Source: Lutjanus erythropterus (lineage: Eukaryota > Chordata > Actinopteri > Lutjaniformes > Lutjanidae). Taken from it: a stretch of 64,000 nt of DNA. The notes under the pieces are model-generated. The model saw only the letters and a program-made list of their open reading frames with translations. It had not been told where the DNA came from and made no database searches. The stretch is from the NCBI GenBank assembly GCA_020091685.1, contig CM034607.1:13382884-13446883 (forward strand). The letters run 5' to 3'. This document shows, piece after piece, positions 47,431-59,235 of the stretch (position 1 is its first letter; the number at the start of each line of letters is the position of its first letter). The translations under genes and the position numbers were made by a program.

Positions 47431-48465
47431 TTAAACTAAAGTAGAAAGTGTAAGTAAGTCTGTAAGTCACATTTCTGCCCGGATATTTCAGAGATTTTCA
47501 GTCGTCATCAAGATATTATTTGATGTCGTCTATGTGTGAACAGTTGCTCAGGGCTACACAGTGGCCTGTAGAAGAAAGAAGACATACTGAGGAACTGTCC
47601 AGTGTCATTTTGTGCGTCTTTTAAGACATCTGCTCACTACTGGTTTGTCATACTCTCACCGCGTTCCTCCCTCTCCTCTTTACATCCATCCCTCCATCGT
47701 CCGTCTCCCTTTTTCAGAGGCACTGCGAACATATGGGTGAGCTTGTTTGATCGCTGTGAAAAACGAGCTCTTTTGAGCTCGCAAGCTGGATATCGTGTCA
47801 CAGCATGAGGCCCCAAATCCGATTGCTATGCGAGCAAAATTACCATCGATTTGATTTGCAGAGATTAATTAAGTAGCATTACAGAAACCCTCACTTGCCT
47901 GACAGCATTACCACTGCCGGCTCAACCGCTTAATTGTTGTTTCTGAGGAGGGGGGTGTCGCTGAGTGACGCTGTTTGTCTCTGCTGCTTCTGTGTGCTTT
48001 TGACAAGCTGACGAGCTCTTCTGCTGTCTGCCTGCCCCAGCGATTTAAATCCATCTTTTGAATACACTCATTAATATCATTGACGCGCGCCTGTGTACAT
48101 GTACACCCACGAGGCACGCGCGCACACACACACATACTTATAGCCCCCTCCACATCCTTACAATTCATGTCTATCATTGCCAAACACTTGTCAACATAAT
48201 CTTTGAATTTATTCAGCAGTATGCATGAGCTCAACACGCATCACTGTACTCGTCCATGTAAACAGCTTCTGGAATTGCTAATGCTTGACTGTTTACCTCA
48301 ATGGTTTATGGACTTAATCTGCAAACTAGCATAATTCACATGAATAATCACTGTCAAGTGCTGTGGCGATCATATGAAAGACGAAGCTTAAAAAGAAAGT
48401 TGGTTCTGAATGTGACAGAACTCGGTGGTGAGCTTCATGCAACTTTGCCATCAAAATTACACATT
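47431..48465. other. Unique block, candidate conserved noncoding DNA
   Basis: No gene is recognised. ATTACCATCGATTTGATTTG (47840) and GAGATTAATTAAGTAGCATT (47861), then CTAATGCTTGACTGTTTACC (48278) and CATAATTCACATGAATAATC (48330), are non-repetitive with homeodomain and forkhead-like cores. The reverse frame 47908-48237 has no recognisable domain. Confidence 0.3.
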
Positions 48466-49184
48466 CACACTTAGAAATAAAAAGTGTTTCAGTTTGTCCT
48501 CATAGTTGAACCCTTTTAGGTTCCTGGGAGAACCTTTTAAATGTTAAACCTGGAACCCTTTCAGAGGGTTAATAAAAGTTATTAAAAGGGTCATACCTAG
48601 TACTATCTGCAAAGATCCTCTCTATGGTGTGATGGTTCAACCCAAAACTTCTCTCTGGGGTTTCTATCCTTAACTGTTTCTACTCTCTAAGGGTGCTAAC
48701 AAGAATCCACCCATGGGGTTCTACTGAGAACCCTTTTATTCTCCAAGGGTTGCATCTGGAACCCATCTACCAAGCAGTCTTAACCGCAGGCTTGTCTTAT
48801 AAGGGTTCTACATTCTGAACAGAGACGTTACAAACGCTAACAAAAAGTAACATTCACATTTTGGAGCATAAAACAGCAAACCTAAACTACTGAGTCAGGC
48901 AGAGAAGGCATGATGGGAAATGTGGGCTGTCCAGATACATTTATAATTAATAATTCCATTTGACACATGGGCAAAAATTTGAATATCTGATGATGAGGAT
49001 CTTTCAACATCTATGCCTTCAACTTTTCTTTAAGAACTCTTTGTACCTAAACAATTCTTAATGGAACCCTTTGTCTTATAAAGAACCCTTTCTTCAAAAA
49101 AGGGTTCTTCAGAGCCATATGTTTCTGAGTAGAACCTCAGTCCTTCAGGAAGAACCCTTTTAGAAACCCCATTTCTAGGATTGC
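48466..49184 (-). mobile_element. AGAACC/GGTTCT-rich TIR element, copy 1 (reverse)
   Basis: CACACTTAGAAATAA (48466-48480) and, at the other end, AACCCCATTTCTAGGATTG (49166-49184) form imperfect terminal inverted repeats (CNCNCTTAGAAATRA type). Between them AGAACC, AACCCTTT and AAGGGTT strings recur at very short spacing on both strands. The reverse complement of 49126-49180 (AAAAGGGTTCTTCCTGAAGG) matches 61746-61765 of copy 2. About 48780-49010 is less saturated and may be inserted or diverged. Non-coding. Confidence 0.65.
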
Positions 49185-49856
49185 AGGAGGTTTTAAACCA
49201 AATATTAAAAAAGAAAATTATGACTCTCATCAGTGGTATTTTTATACATTGAATCTATACATGGATGAGTCTTTGAGTCCTTACTGCTGTTTTCTCCAGC
49301 CTGATCCCTCTCCCATGATGTCCCACCCCCCGTATCTGTGGTCTTATCCAGGTAATATCACTCTCAGCCAGCCCTTTTTACTTGATAATGTCAAGGCCTC
49401 TCCCTTCTGCCCATCTGATAAGAGAAGGGGAGCTGGTGGGTAAAGGAAAGCTTTCTCTCATCACCTCCACCTTGAGCAGATCTAATCTTTCCTTGTTATC
49501 AACACAGGTAGTCCAACCGTGGTGTAAATAAATAACTGTACTTTTACCCTACAAATGTATCAATTATATTAACGCCTGTACTTCATTCGCATCACAACAG
49601 TATTTGTAATAAAACATGTTAATTATATATTGTTAATATTGTTATATTGCCGTTTTTGAACTTTAAGAAGTTGTAACTAAATATTTGGTAGTTTTTTTTA
49701 TAAATGATGAAAATTTATCAGATTAATCACTGATAAGTAATGAATATCAATTAATCACCAATATTACACTTGGAAATCAGCTGGACGTACCGCCATGGAC
49801 CACCCCAGGAGGAATGGAGGAGAGTGAGGACATGAGCCATGCTCACTTTTCTCACA
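49185..49856. other. Unique AT-rich sequence, no gene seen
   Basis: Nothing recognised. The frame 49249-49443 has no domain. Confidence 0.35.
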
Positions 49857-50345
49857 ATATTTTTGCATCAAATGTGGTGAACAGTGAGTTCATTTCAACC
49901 AAATCAGAATCGGTGATTGTTGGAACTGTGGAAAGATGAGCTAAGATGTTTTTGGTGAGTTTCATTTTGTTTCTGTTGAATTTAAATGACAACGATAAAA
50001 TTACTGTTTGTGTAAATGGAGTCTGATGCGCTCGGCAAGAGCAATAAAACACCCTTTTCTGGTTAAACAAAATGTACCTTACTCTTTAACAAAAAAGTCT
50101 GTTTATATAGCAGTCCTTTCCACAATGTTGTCAGACACTTAGAATAACAATCTGAGCCCATCAGTGTCAAAACAAGCACTTTTGGTGGACGTACGTTGAT
50201 GGCGAACAATTGTCCATAAGGATTACATTGCAGCCCATTTTGCCGGCTGATGCCTCAATACTCAACCGATTTTCAAAATTGTTGTCCCCATTAGTCACTT
50301 AGGCACGAAAACATGGGAAAATAGGACCCATGATGAAAAGTACTG
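49857..50345. repeat. Interspersed repeat XY, copy 2 (X inverted)
   Basis: Segment X lies here in reverse (49857-50082): the reverse complement gives GTAAGGTACATTTTGTTTAA and CAACAGAAACAAAATGAAAC, matching 10409-10629. Segment Y (50127-50345) is forward and matches about 10695-10935 (AATCTGAGCCCATCAGTGTC at 50149, CCCATTAGTCACTTAGGCAC at 50287). The junction between them is at about 50083-50126. The reverse frame 49852-50070 is a shadow of X. Confidence 0.7.
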
Positions 50346-50556
50346 CAGTTATCTTAGATTATTCAGTTTCAACACATTGTAGCTGGAATTACACTAATAA
50401 TAAATCAATTTTTGGCATTTTTGTGTAAACCAGAGAGCAATTCATCTATTCAATCCATCAATCCTGACATAATGCTAAATACAAGGTTTGCTTATGTTTG
50501 ACTGAAAGGCAGGTGAAATCAGGTAAAAACAACAACCCAATACGCAGAGATACAGC

Positions 50557-50590
<34 letters not shown>
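50557..50590. repeat. (CA)n microsatellite
   Basis: About 17 uninterrupted CA units. Confidence 0.95.
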
Positions 50591-50591
<1 letters not shown>

Positions 50592-50860
50592 TCCCATTTT
50601 CCCCCTTCCCTCACCTCTCCTTTATTGCATAACCTAATGAGGCGTCGTGAATACGCAGTCTGCATATATACAGGCCTATTTGTACTTGCGGGGGAGGAAT
50701 TTGGATAGATGGCTGAAGTAATTTCACATGAAAGTAATTTTAACCAGGTCCAAACCTCTGAGCGAGAGAATATCTGCTTCCCTATCCGCTATTTGTCATG
50801 CTATTGTTGGAGGACTCTGGCAAAACAAAAAAGGTCACGATGAGAGCAGACATAACTCAG

Positions 50861-51065
50861 CAAGAGGAGAAAAATACATCATGAAAAAGGCATGAAAAAG
50901 GAGAGGGAAGGGGGGAAAAAGGAGGGTAGGGGAAAGTAAAGACACCAGGTGTAAGATTTGTTGTACATGAGGCACCGGTGGGCTCAGACAGATAAAAAAA
51001 AGGAAGAAATAGAAAAGAGAGATGGAGGAAAAAGAGCAGCAGGGAGGAATGCTCAGAGGAAGCAA
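50861..51065. repeat. Polypurine-rich tract
   Basis: A/G-dominated plus strand (GGAGAGGGAAGGGGGGAAAA near 50899, GAAATAGAAAAGAGAGATGG near 51005). Open frames on both strands here are compositional. Confidence 0.5.
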
Positions 51066-53050
51066 CATAATGTCAAGTTCTCGTCCTGGTTAATCTCTCG
51101 TAGTGTCCGTAGTCATGTAGCAGTTGGTGGGTTAACTCCTCTGTCTCCCTCTGAGCCTTTCGGCTTGGCTAATTTCAGCTGAGCCTCAGCCTGTGGGTGC
51201 TGTGGGGTGATTGATCTGACTCATTACAGGCCTGAATGTTTCCACTCACACAGCCCAGTATTTGTTAGATAGTCGGCCACGGGAGAAATCCTTCACCACA
51301 GGGCACGTGCTGAAGATGATGCACCTACTCACCTGTGCAGGACAGCCACACCATCCCATCGGATATCTTAGGATTGTATTTACTTTGAATCAATAGGTTC
51401 TAATTTCCACAACACGTCTCTTAAAGTTCAACTGAAATCACACGTGTTCATTCCTTTTTGTTGGATGTTTTTAAATATATTTTTGTCTTTTTTATTGTTA
51501 AAATGGAAAAAAAAATCTTTGGGGAAACATCAGAGATGTTCCTCCGTCTCAGCCATGTCTGCGTCTGTGTTTGATTGACAGCAGCTGGAAGGCTGCCAGA
51601 ATGACAGTGTTACACCGTTGGGAGCGAGAGACAAAGTAAACAAACTCGCGCCGTAGCCTTCGTGTCATGGTTAGACAGCGTGTTGTTAGTGATATTGAAG
51701 AGTAAGGACCACACCAGCATCTAAACTGACATTTGCAACTATGTTTGCATGCTGTTTGTAACGCGCTACAGCTGAGCACCTAATTAGCTTGCCTGCAAAC
51801 TGACGTGGAATGTTTGTTTGGTTTCTCGTTCAACAATGTGCAACTTTAAAATCCCCAATAATTGACTAACCATAGCTAAACATAGCTTATATATACCATA
51901 TATGAATGGCAGGCCTGTCTAGTTTTGGATTTCTCCTCATGCTGAAGCTGTGTGCTTGGGGCAGTGGCAGTTTTTTAGCCTTTCCAAAATTAAAAACATA
52001 AAAGGAAAGTTGTAAGGAGGGGATTAAACCATGCAGTATACTTGTTATAACACTTTAATTTCGTAAAAGTTAGACATAATATGTAACCATGAAATTGCAC
52101 ATTGTAAGACCCTTTTACATGTTTTTTTTTTATTCTAAACAAGTAACCTGCAGACCAACTCATGGAAGTGATGTAAGCTAGCCAATTAGCTACTCTCGCT
52201 AATCTATAAAAACAGAGGTAAACTGTCACTGCATATGCTGTGTGACAATGAAGCCTTGATCTGTATAACAGAAACTATATTTTATTTTCAGTGCATGTTT
52301 AATGTGGCCAATTGCAAGTTTTTCTTTTTTCTTTTAATTCTGTTCCATCCAGATGGATCATTTGGCGTCATCCATCTGGTATAAAAATGGCTGCCTTTTG
52401 TCTTTCATCTGTCTTCATAAAAATGCTGCTGTTCAGCCTTCCAGATACACCTGTGGCAGGAGCAGTGAACCAATCAGAGACCCTCTCATCAGATGCACCT
52501 GGGCTACAGGCAAAAACACACACACTTGTTAGTCCCATCCAAAAAGCTTGTTATTTATTTATTCCTTTAGCAGGTGCAGTGACTCTGATTACTACTTAAG
52601 GGATCAATAAACTTTTACATTGAGAATAGCCTCACCAGCTACATAAAAAGCCCTACATTACCTGCTTCGTAACAGGATAAGTGACACTATAATAGACGTT
52701 TGAGCCTCCTCGTAAGAATGTCATCTGAACAATCAGCTGCTATTTGATTCGAGATGAGTCTCACACTAAAGAAAGCATTTGAAAAATTCTTTCAGGCAGA
52801 AATAAACTGTAAAATCCTGTCTGAATGAATAAAAACTGAGCAACCTCCATGAAAAATCTGTTTGCTGAATTCCCATCTACACCAGGGAGCGAGTCAGACC
52901 GCGGGAAGAGAAATGTAGAGGTCTGCAGGACGAGGGGAAAAAAAAAGAAATGACGATGAAGAGCCACTCCAGCTCCACATCTATATTGTATGCCCTGGAG
53001 TTGTAAAAGAGTTTGCTGTCAGTGTGCTGTGTATGTGCAGGCTGTTCGGT
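51066..53050. other. Unique sequence, no gene; small hairpin at 52349-52379
   Basis: CCAGATGGAT (52349-52358) and ATCCATCTGG (52370-52379) form a perfect 10-bp stem with an 11-base loop, followed at once by TATAAAAATGGCTGCC. A 71-codon frame from the ATG in that string has no recognisable domain. The remainder shows no supported feature. Confidence 0.3.
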
Positions 53051-53345
53051 AACTGATAACTTAAAGCCTCCACGCAGGTTCAGTAAAATATTATGTGGAA
53101 CTCCAGAGTCTTGAATCCAAGCTACGTCAGTACGGCTGCTGCTGCTCTGTGGATATTAATACACCCAGTTTTCCCCAGGGTGGAGGGAGACAGAGCTCAG
53201 TGATCTCTCATCGCGGCTTTATCACAGACGACGTGACACCTGGTATGGATCACCTCGCCTCACCCGTCCTCGCACCGTCGCATGCGTCACATTCGAACAT
53301 GTTCAGCCCCACGCGTATGCTCTTGCCTGGCACATGACCCTCTCT
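53051..53345. promoter_or_regulatory. CpG-richer block, candidate regulatory or exon-edge sequence
   Basis: The block carries more CpG dinucleotides than its surroundings (for example CACCTCGCCTCACCCGTCCT at 53251, CACCGTCGCATGCGTCACAT at 53273, CCCCACGCGTATGC at 53307). An 80-codon frame (53095-53337) crosses it without a recognisable domain or clear splice sites. It could be an undermethylated element or an unrecognised exon; evidence is weak. Confidence 0.25.
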
Positions 53346-54079
53346 CTTCCTCAATATAACCCTGTCACTGTGTTTTCCATGCTTTTCAGAAACCTAGTCA
53401 CCCCACGGAAAGGCCACACGCACACGAGCGTGTACCCGGCCACAGCCTAATGCACGAACAGTCTGACATGACCCCATGTGTTTTCCAAGTGACCCCTCTC
53501 CAAAGCTCCCATGCTGTTAATAACATACTACCACCCATGGTGACACACATGCTTTGCCCCGGGATACAGAACTGCAGCTTAGTGCTGAGAAGAGAAAAAG
53601 CAGAGAAGGGAGACTCTTCAGGCAATATCAGACTGCTTTATGATAGCCTTGTCAACTTAGCTTTTTAGTGAAGAAGCGGACACAACTGTCTTTTAAATTT
53701 AAAATTCAAGAAAAGACAACTACTGTAAGGTAAGGTTTAGGATAATCTTTTTTAAACAACCTCCCTATTTTTTCTTTTACTCCTTACATTGACCTCTTAA
53801 TGCAAAAGGTATATTTTTTTATGTAACTCATTAAAAATCAAAGGCAACTTGTTCCTGAGAGAATAAAGCTTCATTCTGTTTGGAGTGTTCCAAGTAACCA
53901 AACAGGCTCAGGATTACAAAAATTCTGATAAAATATGCTTCAGATATATAAATGAATAAGTGTACCTGGGTGGTATCCCACAAAGAGGCAAAATATTTTT
54001 GGAGCACAAGTTCAGTGAAAACAGCAAGTACAGAGTAATAAAACATAGTCTGAAAGTGCACAGAGCATTGAAAAATGTC
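53346..54079. other. Unique sequence, no gene seen
   Basis: Nothing recognised on either strand. Confidence 0.35.
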
Positions 54080-54290
54080 AACAATGACAAATTTCGCTGA
54101 GTTGGTTCATTGAGATGTTGATGTATGACGCTTGTGTGACAACGGTTATGATGGGTGGAACTCAGGGGAAGCTACAATGATTGGTCAAAATTAGCTGAAA
54201 TGTTGCAGTGATTGGACAAAGGTTGTGCAGAATACACAGGGATTGGTTGAATTTGCATGAACTGATGCAATCGCAACATTGCTACTTCAC
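54080..54290. repeat. Diverged tandem units with GATTGG cores
   Basis: TGATTGGTCAAAATTAGCTG (54178-54197), GTGATTGGACAAAGGTTGTG (54208) and GGGATTGGTTGAATTTGCAT (54239) are three related units at about 30-base spacing. GATTGG is the reverse of the CCAATC box, but repetition is the simpler explanation. Confidence 0.45.
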
Positions 54291-54514
54291 TGGTAAAACT
54301 TTCACCTACCATATTTTGCCAAACACAGAGGTCCTCTTACAGTATTAGTCCTGTGCGAAGTGACAACTTGGTGAAGCTGGGTATACACAATTACAGTTCT
54401 GGGTTGTCTCAAAGAAAAGATGACATGAAAGATACATGGCGGCTAACTTTGATCGAGGCGAGTTGCACTCTCAGAGAGGTTCAAAGACAGCCATTCTCAT
54501 GGTTTTGCAACCAG

Positions 54515-54910
54515 AGATAACCTGGGACAAAACTCTGACAGTATTAACCAACATCTGTTAACCAGCCAACAAGAATGCACAATCATACGTTCATGTATGC
54601 TAATTTAACATACTGCAAATGCTTACCTAAAGCTGTCTTTGCAAAAGTTTCATCCCAAGTTGGCCTATTTTTCCTCACCACAACTGGTCTCCTCTCGAGT
54701 CTCAGATGGATTACACACTCTGATCACCCATGTTGATGACATTTTCTTGTAGACTGGCTTTTGTCGTAGCCTACGATTTAGCTGTTTGATCATCGTACAG
54801 TCTACATACAAACCTGATGTCAGTTTATTAATTCATGTCACACAGCGTGGCTTGCAATAAACTTAGAAGTTTGTTGAAATCTCACAATCTGTAGGAGGCT
54901 TTAGGGTCAT
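54515..54910 (+). repeat. Interspersed repeat family Z, copy 2
   Basis: This matches 39615-40090: ACAAAACTCTGACAGTATTA (54528), AACCAGCCAACAAGAATGCA (54559), CTAAAGCTGTCTTTGCAA (54627), TTGCAATAAACTTAGAAGTT (54852) and TGTTGAAATCTCACAATCTG (54872). The copies are old, with many indels. Confidence 0.55.
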
Positions 54911-56169
54911 TTTTTTCCCCCCAACATCTGTTTTTTAACATCTGTTTTCATCTGTTTGTCAGCCAATTCAACAAGAATGAAATTTGATCAGGGCTCATAA
55001 TATGCTGAGCACAAGTCAACAGCTGTGCTGTGAGATCACCAAATGATGTTTAAAATGATGAAAGAAGGCTAGGAGCAACAAAAGGTTGTCATAGTCAATC
55101 AAATGTGTATTTATGCTTTCAACACATGGAGAAAGTGGGCAAAACAACTCTAAGCTATCACTTAATATCACTGCTGAAGAACAGACACTGAACCTCTGAA
55201 AAGTTGATGATATGCAGAGACTTGACATCAAATCTGACAAACCTGTTTCTTAGAAATTACATTGCAGTACATCACCTTGCATAATGGAACATAATGCCAA
55301 AATTAGTTTTCTGTTAACATAATGAAGAAATGTTCACATACCTGGCAACCTGGCATGTTGACGCTGAATGTATCAGTAAAACATACGACTACAGCATCGT
55401 TCAAAAGTCAGCAGTGACTACTTCTGTGAGAGTGTGGTGTGGAGTCCTGTAGTTTGTACAACCGCAACCCGGCCCAGCCAAATCCTCGTGAATCCAGTGC
55501 CAATATAAATGTATTGTTTCAAAGATTTGATGTCTTTGAATGTAATCGAGGCAGGAATTATGTTTTGGCCACAACACAATCATGAAAACAATTTAGTCAT
55601 TACAAAAGTAATATCTAGGTTGTATTCAGGGGAATAATGTTAGCAAATTCAAGTAAAATGCTGCCCCTTTGCTTGCCCCTTGTTAATGTATGGTAATTGG
55701 TAATGGTTATTATTAAATCATATGAGATCCCCTGATACTAGTGCTGGTACTGGTACTACTAGTCCCATGCAAATAGGGTTTATTGCTGCTCCCATCATAT
55801 GGAATGGACAGTAGAGATGGAAAAGATTCCCATTAGGGCTGCACCAATCTTACAATATTTATATTGATAGCCTACCTAAATGTTATCTGCCAATACAGAG
55901 TACTGTATCATACAGAGTGGAAGCCACTGAGATCATTTTTATCTGCTGTAACATGAGGGAAGGAACTGAAAACATGTTGGCTAATGCGAGGTGTCCATGT
56001 TTATGTGTTTTTTAGGAACTTCCATTTTACTCAGCACCGTCAGTCAGATGTATTCGATGTTGGAATATCTGAAAATGAAACTCATAAAACAACACTCAAC
56101 ACCTGAAAGATTAATAAAGTAATAACATAATGGTTCTCACAGCCAGTTGTATTGAATGATGATGCTGTT
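54911..56169. other. Unique sequence, no gene seen
   Basis: Nothing recognised. The reverse frames 55016-55240 and 55401-55583 have no domain. Confidence 0.35.
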
Positions 56170-56600
56170 TATGCTTTTAATCCCTCAAAAAGACTAATAT
56201 AAAACCACCAATGAATCGACTCAACTAACAAGCATTGTCTTTGCAGCCAAAGCCTAATTTAGCTTATTCCTCTGTGCCATACAGCTCCATTGTTGTCCAA
56301 AAACACATCAATTAGCCACAGTATTGCGCTGGCTGACATGTTCCTTCATTACAATGAACATGGGCGCTGTATTTTAATTTGAGTGCATCACGCTGTCGTA
56401 AATACTCACTAGTGCACCAAACCCACGGCTGAAAATAGTACCCAGCAAATGCACTCCTGTTCGGGTGTTGTGACAAATCTTTAAGATTTACATCTTCAGG
56501 AGGAGCAAACAGCTTGGTGCAGAGAGCAACAGACGGGATGATGGGATTTGTAGACAATAAAAAAGTAAAATATCGCCAGGCTTATCCTTTAAGGCCAGCA
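56170..56600. repeat. Common fish interspersed repeat, partial
   Basis: TCGACTCAACTAACAAGCAT (56216), TTGCGCTGGCTGACATGTTC (56324), AACATGGGCGCTGTATTTTA (56357), AGCAAATGCACTCCTGT (56444) and CCAGGCTTATCCTTTAA (56577-56593) match a miniature-element-like fish repeat I recall, ending in the GGATAAGCCTGG-type terminus. The opposite end is not visible. Reverse frames here (56312-56557, 56488-56706) are shadows. Confidence 0.45.
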
Positions 56601-56891
56601 ATAAGCACAGTATAGCTTTGCTTGCTAGCTCAAAAACCTCAGACAGTGACATGACCCTCACCTTAGATGCTGTAGTGATCCCTCGAGATTCTCCTGAGCA
56701 GAACACCTTTATGGGCCAAGAATCATGTGATCAAAGGGAATCGTAAACTGACAGACATACATTCATGCACAGACTTGCACACTGACCCCTCTGCCCCTCA
56801 TTAAACAAAGATATTGTGGCAATAGGGGGAAACATGTTTTTCCACAGAGGCAAAATAGGATGCAGTGGAATGTCAGAGAGTGTGTGCAAAG

Positions 56892-57398
56892 CAGTGTTGT
56901 TTTTGGCAGACATTTTTCATTTAGTTTTAGTCTTAGTCTTTTGGACGATATGCTTATTAGGTCTAGTCACATTTTAGTCATTTCTATCCTTGATAGTTTT
57001 AGTCGACGAACCAGTTTTAGTCATTAATTTTAGTCGAAAAAAATAATGACTTTAAAATCTTAAATTAGGCCAATACAGATATAAGAAATTGTAATTGAGG
57101 TTGACAAGTTGTCTCCATGACCAAACAAGGACGGGATGCAGGTGCATTGCTGATATCTTCAGCGTTTGGCAGACAGATTGCACGCACAGTTGGAGGAAGT
57201 GCCATGCATTTTGATAGTCCTATAGCCAACCCGCTAACTTTTTCGTCTCGTCTCCTCTCGTCAACGAAAACAACAGATACGTCTCGTCATGTTTTCGTCA
57301 TCAAAGAGCTATGTTTAGCTCGTCACCATCTCGTTTTAGTCATGAAAAAAAGGTGCATTAACAAAATCATTTCGTCATCATTAATGAAAACAACACTG
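56892..57398. mobile_element. hAT-type miniature element, 507 bp, intact ends
   Basis: The left end CAGTGTTGTTTT (56892-56903) and the right end GAAAACAACACTG (57386-57398) form a terminal inverted repeat of about 12 bp. The element is flanked by a perfect 8-bp direct repeat, GTGCAAAG (56884-56891 and 57399-57406), the target duplication length of hAT transposons. The interior has TTTTAGTC/GACTAAAA-type repeats near both ends and no transposase. The 109-codon frame 57117-57446 crosses the right boundary and is not a gene. Confidence 0.9.
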
Positions 57399-57655
57399 GT
57401 GCAAAGGTTTTTAAATCAGAGTGTCACATTAGCACACATGTACTAATGGGCACACAACAGCTACTCACACCCGACCCCCTTTTTTGAGATATAAACAGTG
57501 AAGTAAGAAGTTGTGGTTAATGAATGGGTTGAGTCCAGTGGGAGAGTGGGCTTCAAGTCCCACCCTGGGAGACTAAGATGTGGCAGTGATGTGAAATTAT
57601 ATGTCAGTGGTACCTGTTATTTACAGTTTTTATTATTATTTTAAGTTTTCAGTCA

Positions 57656-57910
57656 GTGTGGTTAGATTTACCCAACAAAACTAGTTTGTCGGGCTATAAA
57701 ACAAAACTACTTGGTTAGGTTTGGTCAACAAATCTTGGTTAGATTTAGGAAACAAAACAACTTGGTTAGGTTTGGGCAAAAATATAAGTGTAAATAGCCA
57801 ATGTGCTTAGGTGCAAATAGCATTTTTGGCTACAGACACCATGCTTTACTTATTCTCTTCCATCCTGTGTGCAAATAGCCACATTGGCTATTTCAACCAG
57901 AGTGCAAATA
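57656..57910 (+). repeat. Diverged minisatellite and hairpin-rich stretch
   Basis: Units resembling AACAAAACTACTTGGTTAGG recur three to four times at 57658-57780. They are followed by three copies of GTGCAAATAGC (57811, about 57869, 57902) and the small palindrome AATAGCCACATTGGCTATT. Similar TTGGTTAGGTTT arrays are common in fish. Confidence 0.6.
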
Positions 57911-59059
57911 GCATCTGCCTTTTAAAATTCATGTTCAAGGTCACCACCATTACTTTTTCTGTTCTCTAACTGTCTTCAGTTCTGCTGTGTGAATAAAACT
58001 CACTCTGCAGAAGTGGAAATCAGAGAAATTGCAGCCTAAACCACATCATTTTTATTCTTGTGTATTACCGTAAAGGGCCTGCTGCAATCTAGTCAGTCCA
58101 TCTCCCCTTTTCTCTCTTTCCCTGATTACAGAAGGTGATGCATGGCATTAACCACAGGAAGCTCTGATTAATGCTGAGAACAGTCACCAGAATCTCCTCA
58201 GATTCATATGAGGCCCTGAAGTTACAAAACCACTCACAGAGGCATGCACAGCTTTTAAACACTGTACAGTACATCTGTTTTAGAGTCTTTCTTTTCATTC
58301 TTTCAACCTGTTACCACACACACACTCACATACACAATGATTCGTGCAGGAAAAAAAAGAAACAAAGTTCATGTTCATGTGGTGTAAATCTACTTTTATT
58401 CTTTCATCCTTGCCCCTGCATTGTAAGACAGCAGAAAGCTCCTAAAAGACCTACTTTCTCTCCCTCACACACACACCCACATGACACTCACTCTTTAATC
58501 CTCTCTGTCCTGATCTCCTCCTCACACATCTTTAGCTGAAATCTGCCTCTCACCTCTCCCATTTCACTGTGCTGATCCATCACTCTCCAAGCCGCTCCAT
58601 CACCACCACTCAGTGTCAGATGTGGCTCATACAGGTGTGTTACACGAGCTCACACACACGCTCGCAGTTTATCACTATCAAATTTTCAACACAACCCCCA
58701 TCAGGGCTTCATATATATGCCACTATCTGTCCATTTGATTGATATTAGGGATTCTTTGACCAGTGTTTGGTAGGGTTACATTACAAAATTAATGGCATGC
58801 TAAACCACCAGTTTATACTACTAGCTAACGTCTGCTCAGGCAGATCAGGCACCACTGCAGTTACAGTGCAGTGATTGGTTTCAAGCAGTACTTTTCCACA
58901 AAGTCAAACAAAAAATTGCATTGCGTTGCTAATGCAAATTACTGTGAGGAATTAAATGTTTTAGAACTCCCTGGGCCAAAAATGTTCCCACAACATTACC
59001 AAGACATTTATCTCACCTGAGCTCATATTTTCAGCAGCTGGTCTAACTACAGTGACCAA
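57911..59059. other. Unique sequence, no gene seen
   Basis: A pyrimidine- and CA-rich stretch occupies 58440-58680. The frame 58171-58539 (122 codons) is a low-complexity product and has no recognisable domain. Confidence 0.35.
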
Positions 59060-59235
59060 ACAATGAGCCTTGTATACCTAGGGGGGTGGGTCCTCTTTTA
59101 CAGATCATGCTTCACCGTCATGTTTCTACAATAATTCAGAACGGATGAACCAAACACTGGCTTGTGCGTGGCTTTTGCAGCCACAGTAGGTAGTCACACA
59201 GACTTGGAGGAGGAGTTTAACAGGTTACAGGTATT
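59060..59235 (-). repeat. Interior fragment of the AAGGACCAGTGTRTA miniature family
   Basis: GTGGGTCCTCTTTTACAGAT (59085), CGTCATGTTTCTACAATAAT (59117), AACCAAACACTGGCTTGTG (59148) and CAGCCACAGTAGGTAGT (59178) match the interior of the family represented at 12478-12748. The present fragment covers a part deleted in that copy, so the link rests on recall of fuller copies. Ends are absent. Confidence 0.45.

Noticed and set aside
52386-52600. Small gene model: TATAAAA, Kozak-like ATGGCTGCC, 71-codon frame, AATAAA at 52606
   Set aside because: The ATG lies only a few bases from the TATA-like string, too close for a transcription start between them; the peptide has no recognisable domain.
54178-54258. 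Three inverted CCAAT-like boxes as a promoter
   Set aside because: They lie in diverged tandem units of a repeat, with no gene downstream.
57117-57446. 109-codon frame
   Set aside because: Crosses the exact right boundary and target duplication of the hAT miniature element.
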